A stretch of DNA of 64,000 nt from Roseateles_B sp041906185 (GCA_041906185.1 JAYRJQ010000017.1:1-64000); one strand, 5' to 3'. Shown: positions 17,355-25,517, counted from the first letter of the stretch. Made by a program: numbers and translations. Notes: generated from the letters alone by a model not told the origin.

Positions 17355-17687
17355 GGTGGTGCTTTCGAGTCAGTTCGGCCCCGAGGGTGATGGGCAATGC
17401 ATGTCGGGCCGAGCGCCGGGCCGCTCCCAAGCCGGCCCGCGGTGTCGATGTTTGCGGCTCGACGCCGCAAACATCGTCGTCCCCCCGGGGGACCGACCGG
17501 GCTCGCCCGCGTCCAGCGAGGCGAGCCAGGGCGAGGGGCCGGCTCACAGGCCGAGCGCCGGGCCGCCCCAAGCCGGCCCGCCGAGTCGATGTTTGCGGCT
17601 CGACGCCGCAAACATCGTCGTCCCCTCGGGGGACCGACCGGGCTCGCCCGCGTCCAGCGAGGCGAGCATGGGCGAGGGGCATCATGT
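17355..17687. repeat. fliF-fliG spacer with two direct copies of a hairpin-bearing repeat
   Basis: Two direct copies of about 130 bases (roughly 17409-17540 and 17551-17679) differ at only a few positions. Each contains a perfect inverted repeat GATGTTTGCGGC/GCCGCAAACATC with the loop TCGAC, a C-rich to G-rich turn, and GACCGACCGGGCTCGCCCG. Each begins with GCGCCGGGCCGC then CAAGCCGGCCCGC, the reverse complement of a core also seen between flhD and flhC. No open reading frame of note is present. The units lie inside an operon, so they would be transcribed between fliF and fliG. Confidence 0.85.
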
Positions 17688-19388
17688 TCACACCGGCTCC
17701 TCCCCATTCACCCAAGCGCGGACGATGTTGGCGACAGCGGCGGGGTTCTCGCGGGCCAGCTGGCGGGCGCGTTCGAGCTTGGCGTTGTTGGCCGGGGCCT
17801 CCAGGGCCGGGAGGCCTTCGGCGCCGGGGAGCAGCTCCGTCTCGTCCGCCACGGCATTGAGCTGCGCGGCGGCCTCCTCGGGCTTCTCCTCGGGGGCGGG
17901 TGGGTAGGCGGCGCGGATGGCGGGCTTGACCATGCCGAAGACGGCGATCAGCGCCACCAGGACCAGCGCGGCCGGCACGGCGGCGGCGCGGACCATGTCC
18001 AGCACCCAGGTCTGCTTCCACAGCGGCAGCTCGGTGCTGTCGGTCTTCTCGACGACGAAGGGCGCCGAGACCACGCGCACGGAGTCGCCGCGGTCCTGGC
18101 TGAAGCCCATGGTCTCCTTGACGAGGGCCGTCAGCTTGTCGAGCTCTTCCTGCGGCACGGGCGTGGTGTTGACCTTGCCCTTGGGATCGGTGCTGGAGCG
18201 GTGGTTCAGTACCACGGCGGCATTGAGGCGGCGCACGACGCCGGTGGCGTTGCGCGTGACGCGCACCGTCTTGTCGAGCTCGTAGTTGGTGACGGCCTCG
18301 CGGCGGCTGCTCTGCTGGCCGCTGCCGGCGCCCCCGGCGGTCTGCAGCGGGGCCGAGGCGCCATTCACGGGCGCGGTGGCGGGCACCGGCGGCTGGTTCG
18401 TCGTGGCGCCGGGCACGCCGGTGGGCTGGGCCGGCGTGGCGTTGTTCGATTCCTGCGTCTGCTGGCTGCGGATGGCGCTGGTGGTGTTGGCGCCCTGGTT
18501 GGGCTTGTATTCCTCGGCGGTCGACTCGACCTGCGAGAAGTCGACATCGGCCGTCACCGTGGCGCGGAGGTTGTCCCGGCCCACGACGGGCTCGAGCAGC
18601 TCGAGGATGCGCTTGTGCAGGCTGGCCTCGATCTGCTGCTTGTACTGCAGCTGCTGGCTGTCCAGCCCGGAGCCGTTGTCGGCCGGGTTCGAGAGCAGGG
18701 CGCCGGTGCTGTCCAGCACGCTGACGGCCTTGGGGTTGAGCTCGGGCACCGAGGCCGAGACGAGGTGCACGATGCCGGCGATCTGGTTGCGGTCCAGGCT
18801 GCGGCCGCCGCGCAGGGTCAGCATGACGGAGGCGCTGGGCTTCTGCTGCTCGCGGAAGAAGCCGTTCTGCTGGGGCATGGCGAGGTGCACGCGGGCATCG
18901 GCCACGTCGGCCATCGCGGTGATGGTGCGGGTGAGCTCGCCCTCCAGCGCGCGCTGGAAGTTCAGGCGCTCGTTGAACTGGGTCTGGCCGATGGACTGCT
19001 TGTCCATCAGCTCAAAGCCGATCACCGAGCCCTTGGGCAGGCCGGCGGAGGCCAGCTTCATCCGCACGTCGTAGACCTGGCTGGCCGGCACGAGGATGAT
19101 GCCGCCGGGCTCGTTCTTGTAGGGCACCTGCATCTGGGCCAGCTGGGCGATCACGGCCCCGCCGTCCTTGTCGGACAGGCCGGTGAAGACCGGGCGGAAG
19201 TCCCCCTGCGAGGACCACAGGCTCATGGCCAGCACGACGCCGACGAGCGCGGCCAGGCCGAGGCCCAGGCTCAGCTTGCTGCGGGCGGGCATGGCCACCA
19301 GGCGCTCGGCGAGACCCGGCTGGCCTGCGGGCTGGGCCGGGACGGGCTCCAGGGTGACGGCGGTAGGGGCGGTGAGGGCTGTGTCCAT
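17688..19388 (-). CDS. fliF: Flagellar MS-ring protein FliF
   Basis: 566 residues. TM helix 1 is at about 38-58. Ring-building domains follow (KDGGAVIAQLAQMQVPYK; DARVHLAMPQQNGFFREQQKPSASVML), then a Ser/Thr/Pro/Gln-rich insert (about 305-360), TM helix 2 near 455-475 and a C-terminal FliG-binding tail ending NIVRAWVNGEEPV. FliF forms the MS ring that nucleates the basal body. An upstream TTG six codons earlier is possible; I prefer the ATG at 19388, though neither has a strong ribosome site. It is divergent from fliE. Confidence 0.95.
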   Translation of the reverse strand: MDTALTAPTAVTLEPVPAQPAGQPGLAERLVAMPARSKLSLGLGLAALVGVVLAMSLWSSQGDFRPVFTGLSDKDGGAVIAQLAQMQVPYKNEPGGIILVPASQVYDVRMKLASAGLPKGSVIGFELMDKQSIGQTQFNERLNFQRALEGELTRTITAMADVADARVHLAMPQQNGFFREQQKPSASVMLTLRGGRSLDRNQIAGIVHLVSASVPELNPKAVSVLDSTGALLSNPADNGSGLDSQQLQYKQQIEASLHKRILELLEPVVGRDNLRATVTADVDFSQVESTAEEYKPNQGANTTSAIRSQQTQESNNATPAQPTGVPGATTNQPPVPATAPVNGASAPLQTAGGAGSGQQSSRREAVTNYELDKTVRVTRNATGVVRRLNAAVVLNHRSSTDPKGKVNTTPVPQEELDKLTALVKETMGFSQDRGDSVRVVSAPFVVEKTDSTELPLWKQTWVLDMVRAAAVPAALVLVALIAVFGMVKPAIRAAYPPAPEEKPEEAAAQLNAVADETELLPGAEGLPALEAPANNAKLERARQLARENPAAVANIVRAWVNGEEPV

Positions 19389-19456
19389 GGCGTGGCGGCT
19401 GTGCAAGGGTGCAGGGTTCCCGCACCAATGACCAGGATTTTTTTGTCATTTCCCCC

Positions 19457-19483
19457 TCAAGAAAGGCGAAATGAGGCCGACAA
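19457..19483 (+). promoter_or_regulatory. Candidate FliA promoter upstream of fliE
   Basis: TCAA (19457-19460), 15 bases, then GCCGACAA (19476-19483), one mismatch from the GCCGATAA -10. It points toward fliE, whose ATG is at 19613. Confidence 0.55.
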
Positions 19484-19511
19484 AGCGCGCTCAGTTCACG
19501 CCTTTGTCGGC
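19476..19511. promoter_or_regulatory. Inverted repeat in the fliF/fliE divergent region
   Basis: GCCGACAAAG (19476-19485) and its exact inverse CTTTGTCGGC (19502-19511) are separated by 16 bases. Each arm contains a FliA-like -10 element, facing outward toward fliE and fliF respectively. Only the fliE side also has a matching -35. The arms could instead be an operator or an mRNA hairpin. Confidence 0.5.
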
Positions 19512-19612
19512 GGGAGCAGCCCGTAGCATTTCCCTACCTGAAGAGCGGGACCGCGTCTTGCATCCGGGCCCGCCCTGGGCCGGATCGCGCCGCCTTTGCT
19601 CCGGGAGATGCC

Positions 19613-19936
19613 ATGGACCTCAAGCTTCGCCCCTTCGATTTCGCCGCTGCCGTCGCCCGCGCCGGCATGAGCACCGCCGGTCAGCCGGTGGCGCAGCCGC
19701 GTGCCGTCGGCGGCGCCAGCTTCGGCGACGCCATGGTGAAGGCCATGCAGTCCGTCAGCACCCAGCAGAACGAGGCCCAGCGACTGCAGCGCGAGGTGCA
19801 GCTGGACAACCCCACCGTCAGCCTGGAAGAGACCATGGTGGCGATGCAGAAGGCGCAGATCGGCTTCCAGGCCACGCTGCAGGTGCGCAACCGCCTGGTG
19901 TCGGCCTATTCCGAGATCATGAACATGCAGGTCTGA
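19613..19936 (+). CDS. fliE: Flagellar hook-basal body protein FliE
   Basis: 107 residues, the normal size. The C-terminal half has SLEETMVAMQKAQIGFQATLQVRNRLVSAYSEIMNMQV spread over 70-107, the FliE signature. FliE joins the MS ring to the proximal rod and is the first rod protein exported. GGGAG seven bases upstream fixes the start. It is transcribed away from fliF and converges on ycgR, whose stop is 32 bases away. Confidence 0.95.
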   Translation: MDLKLRPFDFAAAVARAGMSTAGQPVAQPRAVGGASFGDAMVKAMQSVSTQQNEAQRLQREVQLDNPTVSLEETMVAMQKAQIGFQATLQVRNRLVSAYSEIMNMQV

Positions 19937-19967
19937 CCGCGACTGGCGCGGCCCCGGGCACCGCGGC

Positions 19968-20717
19968 TCAGAGCCGCATCTGGCGGCGGCGCTTCTGCGT
20001 CTGATCGATGTAGAGCTGCAGCGCCCGCGCGGTGTCCGGCGGCAGGGTCTCGAAGGCACAGCCCAGGTGGCGGCCGCTCTGCACCTCGGCATGCTGCGTC
20101 ACGTGCAGCAGCTTCAATCCCACCTCCAGCCGCGTGTCGCGGTCCAGCTCCAGCACGCAGCCGGGCAGCGTGAGGCCGGGCGGCAGCTCCGCCTCGTCCC
20201 CGGGCAGCAGCAGGCCGAGACCGCCCATGCTCACGTCCAGGACGCGCAGGCTCAGGAGCTGGCCCTGCGCGGGGTGGCGCAGCTGCAGCAGTGGGTAGTT
20301 GATGCCGGTCGGCTGGACCCGGAAGGTCTGGCGGCGCTGGAAGCGGTAGAGGCGCCGGGGCAGGGCGGCCCGCAGGACGCTGCCACCGCCGTCGCGCACG
20401 ATCACCGGCTGCTCCAGGTCGAACTCCAGGCGGATGGACGCGAGATAGGCCGTGGCCGTGATCTCGTCGCTCTCCAGGAGCGATTCGGCGCGGCTGCTGT
20501 TGTGCGGTAGGTCCAGGCCGAGCAGGCCCGTCTTCGCGTCGAGCACGCACAGCGTGGTGTGCAGGTCCAGGCCTTCGGGATTGCGCAGGTAGACACGGGC
20601 CTGCTCGCTCATCAGCTCACGCAGGTAGGCGGCGATCTCGACGGGGGTGCTGACCCGGTAGTTCTCCCGCTGCTGTTCATCGAGGTCGAGCGGGGTGGCG
20701 GTGTCGGGCAGGCTCAT
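19968..20717 (-). CDS. ycgR: Flagellar brake protein YcgR (YcgR_N-PilZ), c-di-GMP receptor
   Basis: 249 residues. An N-terminal YcgR domain (about 20-120) is followed by a PilZ domain with both c-di-GMP motifs: RxxxR as Arg129-Arg133 and DxSxxG as Asp161-Ser163-Gly166. When bound to c-di-GMP, YcgR acts on the motor (FliG/MotA) to slow swimming. A GTG 14 codons upstream is an alternative start; no clear ribosome site decides. Several GGDEF proteins in the same window could supply its ligand. It lies downstream of fliT on the same strand, behind a hairpin. Confidence 0.92.
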   Translation of the reverse strand: MSLPDTATPLDLDEQQRENYRVSTPVEIAAYLRELMSEQARVYLRNPEGLDLHTTLCVLDAKTGLLGLDLPHNSSRAESLLESDEITATAYLASIRLEFDLEQPVIVRDGGGSVLRAALPRRLYRFQRRQTFRVQPTGINYPLLQLRHPAQGQLLSLRVLDVSMGGLGLLLPGDEAELPPGLTLPGCVLELDRDTRLEVGLKLLHVTQHAEVQSGRHLGCAFETLPPDTARALQLYIDQTQKRRRQMRL

Positions 20718-20793
20718 GAGCGGGCGAGGGCGGGGCAGGAACGGGACCGGCGGCGGCACGCGCCCAGGGGGGGCGTGCTGGCCGTGATGTGAA

Positions 20794-20815
20794 GAAGCGC
20801 ACCGGAGTGCGCTTC
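20794..20815 (-). terminator. Hairpin downstream of fliT, possible terminator
   Basis: GAAGCGCA (20794-20801) and TGCGCTTC (20808-20815) form an 8-bp stem with a 6-base loop. It is followed on the minus strand by only a short T-rich stretch, so the terminator call is moderate. Confidence 0.45.
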
Positions 20816-20822
20816 GAGGGTG

Positions 20823-21122
20823 TCAGTGTACGGTCTTGAACTTGCCGCTGAGCACTTGATCCAGGTCATCCAGCCAGGGCTCCGCGAGATGCCGGATCTC
20901 CGCGTCGTTCAGCAGGATGCGCTGCATGATGCGCGTCTTGAGCTGGCTTTCCTCGGGCGCCAGCTGCTCGCGCTGGGCGGCATGCTTGAGCTGCGAGATC
21001 AGCAGCACGCAGGCCCCCTCGAGCTTGACGACTTCGTCCCAGTTGCCCGATCGGGCCGCGGAGAGCATGTCGGCGCTGGCCTGCTCGATGGCTTCGTAGT
21101 AGCTGAGGAGGTGGGTGTTCAT
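20823..21122 (-). CDS. fliT: Flagellar protein FliT
   Basis: 99 residues, all helical, starting MNTHLLSYYEAIEQASADML, with a helical C-terminus (LLNDAEIRHLAEPWLDDLDQVLSG), matching FliT in length and pattern. FliT is the export chaperone of the cap protein FliD; in enterobacteria it also inhibits FlhDC. GGAAC before the ATG supports this start over the longer reading from 21173. It follows fliS by 54 bases. Confidence 0.88.
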   Translation of the reverse strand: MNTHLLSYYEAIEQASADMLSAARSGNWDEVVKLEGACVLLISQLKHAAQREQLAPEESQLKTRIMQRILLNDAEIRHLAEPWLDDLDQVLSGKFKTVH

Positions 21123-21176
21123 GGGGCGTTCCGGAAATCGGGTGGGGCGGGTGGGCGTGGGCTTGGCGCGCATGGG

Positions 21177-21608
21177 TCAGGCCACTCGCTTGGATTCGCT
21201 GCGGTCACCGATGGTGTGCCAGGCCTCGCGGATCGGCTGGAGCAGCCGCTGGCATTCCTGGATCGTGGCGATGTCGCTGTGCAGGTTGGCATGCGTCAGG
21301 CGCATGCACAGGTAGGCGTAGAGGTCGCGCAGATCGCGGGCCAGTGCGCCGGACTCCAGGTTCAGGGCGGCCTTCAGCCCTTCGTCCAGGATCCGCACGC
21401 AGCGGCCGAGGCTGCGGTTCTTCATCTCGTGGTTGCCCGACTGGATGTGGCCGATGGCCTGGGTCATGCCGTCGTGGGCACCGTCGAACAGCAGGCTCAC
21501 CAGGCGGTGAGGGCTGGCATTCAGCACATCGGTTTCCAGACCGACCTTGCTGTACATGGCGCTGGCCCGGTGCGTGCGCGATGCGAAGGGGGAAGAGTTG
21601 CCGTACAT
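21177..21608 (-). CDS. fliS: Flagellin export chaperone FliS
   Basis: 143 residues, four-helix FliS fold, with family motifs near the N-terminus (YSKVGLETDVLNASPHRLVSLLFDGA) and IGHIQSGNHEMKNRSLGRCVRILDEGL in the middle. FliS binds the C-terminus of flagellin and delivers it to FlhA. It lies between fliD and fliT but has its own candidate FliA promoter at 21643 and is separated from fliD by a strong terminator. Confidence 0.95.
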   Translation of the reverse strand: MYGNSSPFASRTHRASAMYSKVGLETDVLNASPHRLVSLLFDGAHDGMTQAIGHIQSGNHEMKNRSLGRCVRILDEGLKAALNLESGALARDLRDLYAYLCMRLTHANLHSDIATIQECQRLLQPIREAWHTIGDRSESKRVA

Positions 21609-21642
21609 ATGCTCAGTTCTCTGTTGGGCCGTGTTGAGTCAT

Positions 21643-21669
21643 TTTTCGACATTCGGCCGGGAAACTTGA
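21643..21669 (-). promoter_or_regulatory. Candidate FliA promoter for fliST
   Basis: On the minus strand, TCAAGTTT, 11 more bases, then GTCGAAAA: TCAA-N15-GTCGAAAA. The -10 has two mismatches to GCCGATAA; the extended -35 TCAAGTTT is strong. It lies 35 bases before fliS and downstream of the fliD terminator, where a promoter is needed. Confidence 0.5.
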
Positions 21670-21731
21670 GCCTCCGCGACGCGACGAAATGCACGGGGAA
21701 ACGAGGGCGTTTGCTGCTGGACAGTGTGAAC

Positions 21732-21757
21732 GAAAAAGGCGCCCCGCGGGGCGCCTT
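21732..21757 (-). terminator. Intrinsic terminator of fliD
   Basis: The perfect palindrome AAGGCGCCCC-GC-GGGGCGCCTT (21736-21757) is followed on the minus strand by a T-run (TTTTT, the A-run at 21733-21737), 24 bases after the fliD stop. Confidence 0.9.
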
Positions 21758-21780
21758 GGCAATGGAGTCACTGCACCGCC

Positions 21781-23184
21781 TCAGCTCGAGGACTTGCTGC
21801 CGAACTGCTGGTTGACGTAGGCGGACAGCCCGTTGAGCTGGCCCATCTTGGTGTCCAGTGCCGTGTACTGGGCGCGCAGGCGCTTCTCCATGAGGTCCAG
21901 GTGGTCCTGGAGCTGGGAGATCTGCTTGTCGTTGTCCTTGATGCGCTTCTGCAGGCCCGACTGGCCGGTGGCGATGGCGCCATCGGTGCCCAGCGTCTTG
22001 GTCGCGAACTCGGACCACTTCTTCGCGAAGCCGTTGTTGCTGCTGTCCGTCGTGTCCACGGCGCTGAAGAAGCGCTTCAGGTCCGACAGGTTCGTCAGCG
22101 CCTTGTCCAGCTTGCTGCTGTTGACGGTGAAGGTGCCGTTCTGGCCGGGGTCCAGGCCGATGTCGGCGAGGCGGGCAAAGGCGCCACCGAGCGTCGTGGA
22201 GCCGCCGCTGACGTTGCGCAGCATCTGCTGCAGCGAGACGGCCTTGGCGTCCCCCTGCAGCGAGCCCGCGGTCTTGGTGGCGGAGTCGTACTTGGTCTGG
22301 TCACGCATCAGGTTCATCAGGCCGTTGTAGGCGGTGACGAAGTCCTGGATGGTCTTCTTGATGGCGCTGCTGTCCGTGCTGCTGCCGATGTTGATGGCCG
22401 TGGCGCTGGTCTTGAGCAGCGTCAGCGTGAGGCCGTCCGCCACGGTGCTGAGCGTGTTGGACTCCGAACTGAGGTCCAGGCCGTCCATGTTGAAGGCGGC
22501 ATTGCCGGAGGACTGCTTGAGCGCCATGCCGCCGGCGTCGGGGCCCTCGTAGCTGAGGGCGGCGAGGCTGGGGTCCGAGGCGCTGATGCGGAAGCCGTTG
22601 GTCTGCCCGGTGTCGCGGGAGCGGATCACCAGGCGCGTGCCCGCGGCGTCGCTGACCACGCTGGCCACCACGCCGGCGTTGGCGGAGTTCAGCTTGTCAC
22701 GGATGCTGTTGAGCGTGTCCGTGGCGGTGATGTTGATGTTGATCGAGCTGCCGCCCGCCTTGCCGGTGAAGACGGGCGGGTCGCCTTCCCAGCTGCCCAG
22801 GGCGATGGTAAGCGTGCCCTCGCCGACGGTGCTGGTGCCGCTGGCGAAGACGCTGCTGGCCACGCTCTGCGCGGAAGCCAAGCGGCTGACGGTGATCACA
22901 TGGCTCTGGGTGCCGGCATTGGGGCCGACGACGCTCACGGCGGTGGCGTCGGAACTGGTGGCGCCGGAGGCGGTCCAGGTGGCGGGGTCGCTGAGCTTCT
23001 GCGCCGCGGTCTGCATGGCGGACATGGCCGCCTGCATCTGCCCGTAGGCCGAGATCTTGGTCTGCAGCCCGGCCGAGGCCTTCTTGATGTTGTTGATCGG
23101 TGTCTGTTCGACGGACATCAGCTTGCTGACCAGGGACTCGACGTCCAGTCCGCTACCGATCCCCAATGAAGTAATGCTCGCCAT
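21781..23184 (-). CDS. fliD: Flagellar filament cap protein FliD (HAP2)
   Basis: 467 residues. The N-terminus has LGIGSGLDVESLVSKLMSVE and the FliD_N domain. FliD_C follows with FVTAYNGLMNLMRDQTKYD, a region of LQGDAKAVSLQQMLRN, and a C-terminal coiled coil (RIKDNDKQISQLQDHLDLMEKRLRAQYTALD over about 420-450). FliD caps the filament and folds incoming flagellin. It has its own FliA promoter (TAAA-N15-GCCGAAGA) and a strong terminator. Confidence 0.96.
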   Translation of the reverse strand: MASITSLGIGSGLDVESLVSKLMSVEQTPINNIKKASAGLQTKISAYGQMQAAMSAMQTAAQKLSDPATWTASGATSSDATAVSVVGPNAGTQSHVITVSRLASAQSVASSVFASGTSTVGEGTLTIALGSWEGDPPVFTGKAGGSSININITATDTLNSIRDKLNSANAGVVASVVSDAAGTRLVIRSRDTGQTNGFRISASDPSLAALSYEGPDAGGMALKQSSGNAAFNMDGLDLSSESNTLSTVADGLTLTLLKTSATAINIGSSTDSSAIKKTIQDFVTAYNGLMNLMRDQTKYDSATKTAGSLQGDAKAVSLQQMLRNVSGGSTTLGGAFARLADIGLDPGQNGTFTVNSSKLDKALTNLSDLKRFFSAVDTTDSSNNGFAKKWSEFATKTLGTDGAIATGQSGLQKRIKDNDKQISQLQDHLDLMEKRLRAQYTALDTKMGQLNGLSAYVNQQFGSKSSS

Positions 23185-23217
23185 GGCATCCTCTCAAAAA
23201 GACACTGCCCCAAGCCC

Positions 23218-23244
23218 TCTTCGGCCAGGCCGAGGCGAACTTTA
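23218..23244 (-). promoter_or_regulatory. FliA promoter of fliD
   Basis: On the minus strand, TAAAGTTC with the -35 TAAA (23241-23244), 15 bases, and GCCGAAGA (23218-23225). The ATG of fliD is 34 bases downstream. Confidence 0.7.
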
Positions 23245-23267
23245 GGGCTTTTTTCGATTTTTCAGCA

Positions 23268-23320
23268 CCTGCAGGCCGAGACCGTCCTCCCGGAACCGGG
23301 AAACCGCCTCGGCCTGCAGG
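23268..23320. other. Long stem-loop between the third flagellin gene and fliD
   Basis: CCTGCAGGCCGAG (23268-23280) pairs with CTCGGCCTGCAGG (23308-23320), 13 bp, with an inner CCCGG/CCGGG stem. It begins 16 bases after the flagellin stop on the minus strand, but the bases that follow are A-rich rather than T-rich, so it is not a classical terminator. It may stabilise the flagellin mRNA 3' end. Confidence 0.6.
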
Positions 23321-23335
23321 CTGTCGCCTGCGTCT

Positions 23336-24250
23336 TCAGCCCTTGAGCAGCTGCAGCACCTGCTGCGGCAGCTGGTTCGCCTGGGCGACCATGGCATTGC
23401 CGGCCTGCTGAAGGATCTGCGCCCGGGACAGGCTGGAGGTTTCCTGCGCGTAGTCGGCATCCATGATGCGGCTGCGGGCAGCGGCCTGGTTCTCCACCGC
23501 GACCTGCAGATTGGCGATCACGGCATCGAAGCGGTTCTGCGTGGCACCGAAGGTGGACCGCGCCAGGTTGACCTGCGCCAGGGCCAGGTCGATCTTGGCC
23601 AGCGAATCCAGGGCGCCCTGCGTGCCGCCGGCGTAGACATCGAAGGTCGAGCCGGTGCCGGCCGCGCCCAGGTTCAGGATGTCCGTGGTGGTGGTGTCGA
23701 TCACCGCGGCCAGCGCGCCGTCATTCTTGCCGGCCGCCGTGGTGGTGGTCAGCATGTCGCTCACCGCCACCTGGATCTGGTCATCCGTGGTGGCGTTGGC
23801 CCCCACCTGGAAGGTGTAGGTCGTCGCCGCGCCGGTGAGGATCTGCGAGCCGTTGAAGGTGGTGTTGCGCACCAGCCGGCCGATTTCGGTCTGCAGCTGC
23901 AGGAACTCGTTGTTCAGCGCGGAGCGGTCGTCGACGTTGTTGGTGCCGTTGGCACCCTGCACCGCCAGCTCACGCATGCGCTGCAGCATGTCGCCGATCT
24001 TGCCGAGCGAGCCTTCCGCCGTCTGCGCCAGCGAAATGCCGTCATTGGCATTGCGCACCGCGACGGTCATGCCCCGAACCTGCGTGTTCATGCGTTCCGC
24101 AATCGCGAGGCCGGCGGCATCGTCCTTGGCCGAGTTCACTCGGAGACCGGAGGACAGGCGTTGCATCGCGACACTCAGCATCCCCTGCGACATGTTCAGG
24201 TTGCGCTGCGCATTCAACGACGCGATGTTGGTATTGATGGTCTGGGGCAT
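23336..24250 (-). CDS. fliC: Flagellin (third paralogue, next to fliD)
   Basis: 304 residues with conserved flagellin ends: N-terminal D0/D1 (INTNIASLNAQRNL, LSSGLRVNSAKDDAAGLAIA) and C-terminal D1/D0 (SRIMDADYAQETSSLSRAQI, ending QLPQQVLQLLKG). The short variable middle (about 140-220) gives a small flagellin. It polymerises into the filament after FliS-assisted export. It is the most diverged of three paralogues here, with SQGMLSVAMQRL and TTTDILNLG where the others differ. I find no good FliA promoter directly before it. Confidence 0.96.
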   Translation of the reverse strand: MPQTINTNIASLNAQRNLNMSQGMLSVAMQRLSSGLRVNSAKDDAAGLAIAERMNTQVRGMTVAVRNANDGISLAQTAEGSLGKIGDMLQRMRELAVQGANGTNNVDDRSALNNEFLQLQTEIGRLVRNTTFNGSQILTGAATTYTFQVGANATTDDQIQVAVSDMLTTTTAAGKNDGALAAVIDTTTTDILNLGAAGTGSTFDVYAGGTQGALDSLAKIDLALAQVNLARSTFGATQNRFDAVIANLQVAVENQAAARSRIMDADYAQETSSLSRAQILQQAGNAMVAQANQLPQQVLQLLKG

Positions 24251-24602
24251 TTGAGCACTCCTGCAAAATTGCCGGAGGGTTCGGACCCCGGGAGCCGCCG
24301 CCGGCGCCGGATGGCGCTCGAGCCTGCGATCCCCGGAGTCGCCCCGCGAAAGGCATCAGGCCGGAACTGAACCTGACTGCCATCCGGAGGGCTCCGGAAT
24401 CCACGCCGGAAATCCCTGACGTGTTGGACGAATTCTGAAAGTGCTCGTCGTTGCCCAAAGACCCGATAAGGGGGCGAAACCACGCCTAAAAGAAAAGGCA
24501 GCACCCCGCCAACGGCGAGGGGCTGCCCATCTTTCGGCAAGGCAGCACCCCGCCAAACGGCGAGGGGCTGCCCCTCTTTCGTGAGGGCCGCGCCCTGGGG
24601 AA
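24251..24602. other. Intergenic region between flagellins 2 and 3
   Basis: 352 bases without a gene. It holds the tandem terminator pair (24497-24573). The 230 bases from 24251 to 24480 show several short inverted repeats (for example CTCCGG/CCGGAG) but no sigma-28 or sigma-54 promoter I can defend for the gene starting at 24250. AGGAG lies eight bases before that ATG. Confidence 0.6.
24497..24573 (-). terminator. Tandemly duplicated terminator after the second flagellin gene
   Basis: Two near-identical copies (24497-24528 and 24541-24573) of a stem GGCAGC.CCCCGCC/GGCG.GGGGCTGCC with a 4-5 base loop. On the minus strand the second copy reached is followed by TTTTCTTTT. They differ by one inserted A in the loop. 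Confidence 0.8.
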
Positions 24603-25517
24603 TCAGCCGCCGCGCAGCAGCGACAGCACCTGCTGCGGAAGCTGGTTGGCCTGGGAGACCATGGCATTGCCGGCCTGCTGCAGGATCTGCGCGCGGCTCA
24701 GGTTGGCGGTTTCCGAGGCGTAGTCCGCATCCATGATCCGGCTGCGGGCGGCCGTCTGGCTTTCCACCGAGACGTTCAGGCTGGAGATCACCGCGTCGAA
24801 GCGGTTCTGGGCCGCACCGAAGGTCGAGCGGGCCGTGTTCACCTGCGACAGCGCCAGGTCGATCTTCGCCATGGCATCCAGCGCACCGATGGTGGCGCCG
24901 GTGTAGACATCGAAGGTGGCGCCCGTGCCGGCCGCGCCCACGTTGAGGATGTCCGTGTTGGTCGTGTTGATCACCTCGGCCAGGGCGGCGGCATTGGTGC
25001 CGGCGCTGGTGGTGGTGCCGGTGATGTCGACACCGGTGATGGTGATCTGGTCGTTGGTGGTGGCGTTGGCGCCCACCTGGAAGGTGAAGCCCGTCGTGCC
25101 CGTCAGGACCGACTGGCCGTTGAAGGACGTGTTGGCAGCCAGGCGGCCGATTTCGCTCTGCAGCTGGGTGAACTCGTTGTTCAGCGCCTCGCGGTCGGTC
25201 TGGTTGTTCGTGCCGTTGGCGGACTGCACGGCCAGCTCACGCATGCGCTGCAGCATGTCGCCGATCTTGCCCAGCGCGCCTTCCGCCGTCTGCGCCATCG
25301 AGATGCCGTCGTTGGCGTTGCGGATGGCCACGGTCATGCCGCGAACCTGGGTGTTCATGCGCTCCGCGATGGCGAGGCCGGCGGCGTCGTCCTTGGCGGA
25401 GTTCACACGCAGGCCGGAAGACAGGCGCTGCATGCTGACGGAAAGAGAACTCTGCGACATCGACAGATTGCGCTGTGCATTCAGCGATTGCAGATTGGTG
25501 TTGATGATTTGAGGCAT
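24603..25517 (-). CDS. fliC: Flagellin (second paralogue)
   Basis: 304 residues with INTNLQSLNAQRNL at the start, RLSSGLRVNSAKDDAAGLAI, and RIMDADYASETANLSRAQIL near the end. The middle region (about 140-220) is rich in Thr, Gly and Ala. It is a filament subunit, similar in length and design to the two flanking paralogues. It has its own FliA promoter 175 bases upstream (25692-25719) and the duplicated terminator downstream, so it is probably a single-gene transcript. Confidence 0.96.
   Translation of the reverse strand: MPQIINTNLQSLNAQRNLSMSQSSLSVSMQRLSSGLRVNSAKDDAAGLAIAERMNTQVRGMTVAIRNANDGISMAQTAEGALGKIGDMLQRMRELAVQSANGTNNQTDREALNNEFTQLQSEIGRLAANTSFNGQSVLTGTTGFTFQVGANATTNDQITITGVDITGTTTSAGTNAAALAEVINTTNTDILNVGAAGTGATFDVYTGATIGALDAMAKIDLALSQVNTARSTFGAAQNRFDAVISSLNVSVESQTAARSRIMDADYASETANLSRAQILQQAGNAMVSQANQLPQQVLSLLRGG

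Noticed and set aside
17409..17679. The paired hairpin units in the fliF-fliG gap as a CRISPR array
   Set aside because: Only two long units exist, they are direct near-identical copies, and there are no short repeats separated by unique spacers and no cas genes.
24463..24470. CCCGATAA between flagellins 2 and 3 as a promoter -10
   Set aside because: It points on the plus strand, away from the flagellin it would serve, and has no matching -35 at 15-16 bases.
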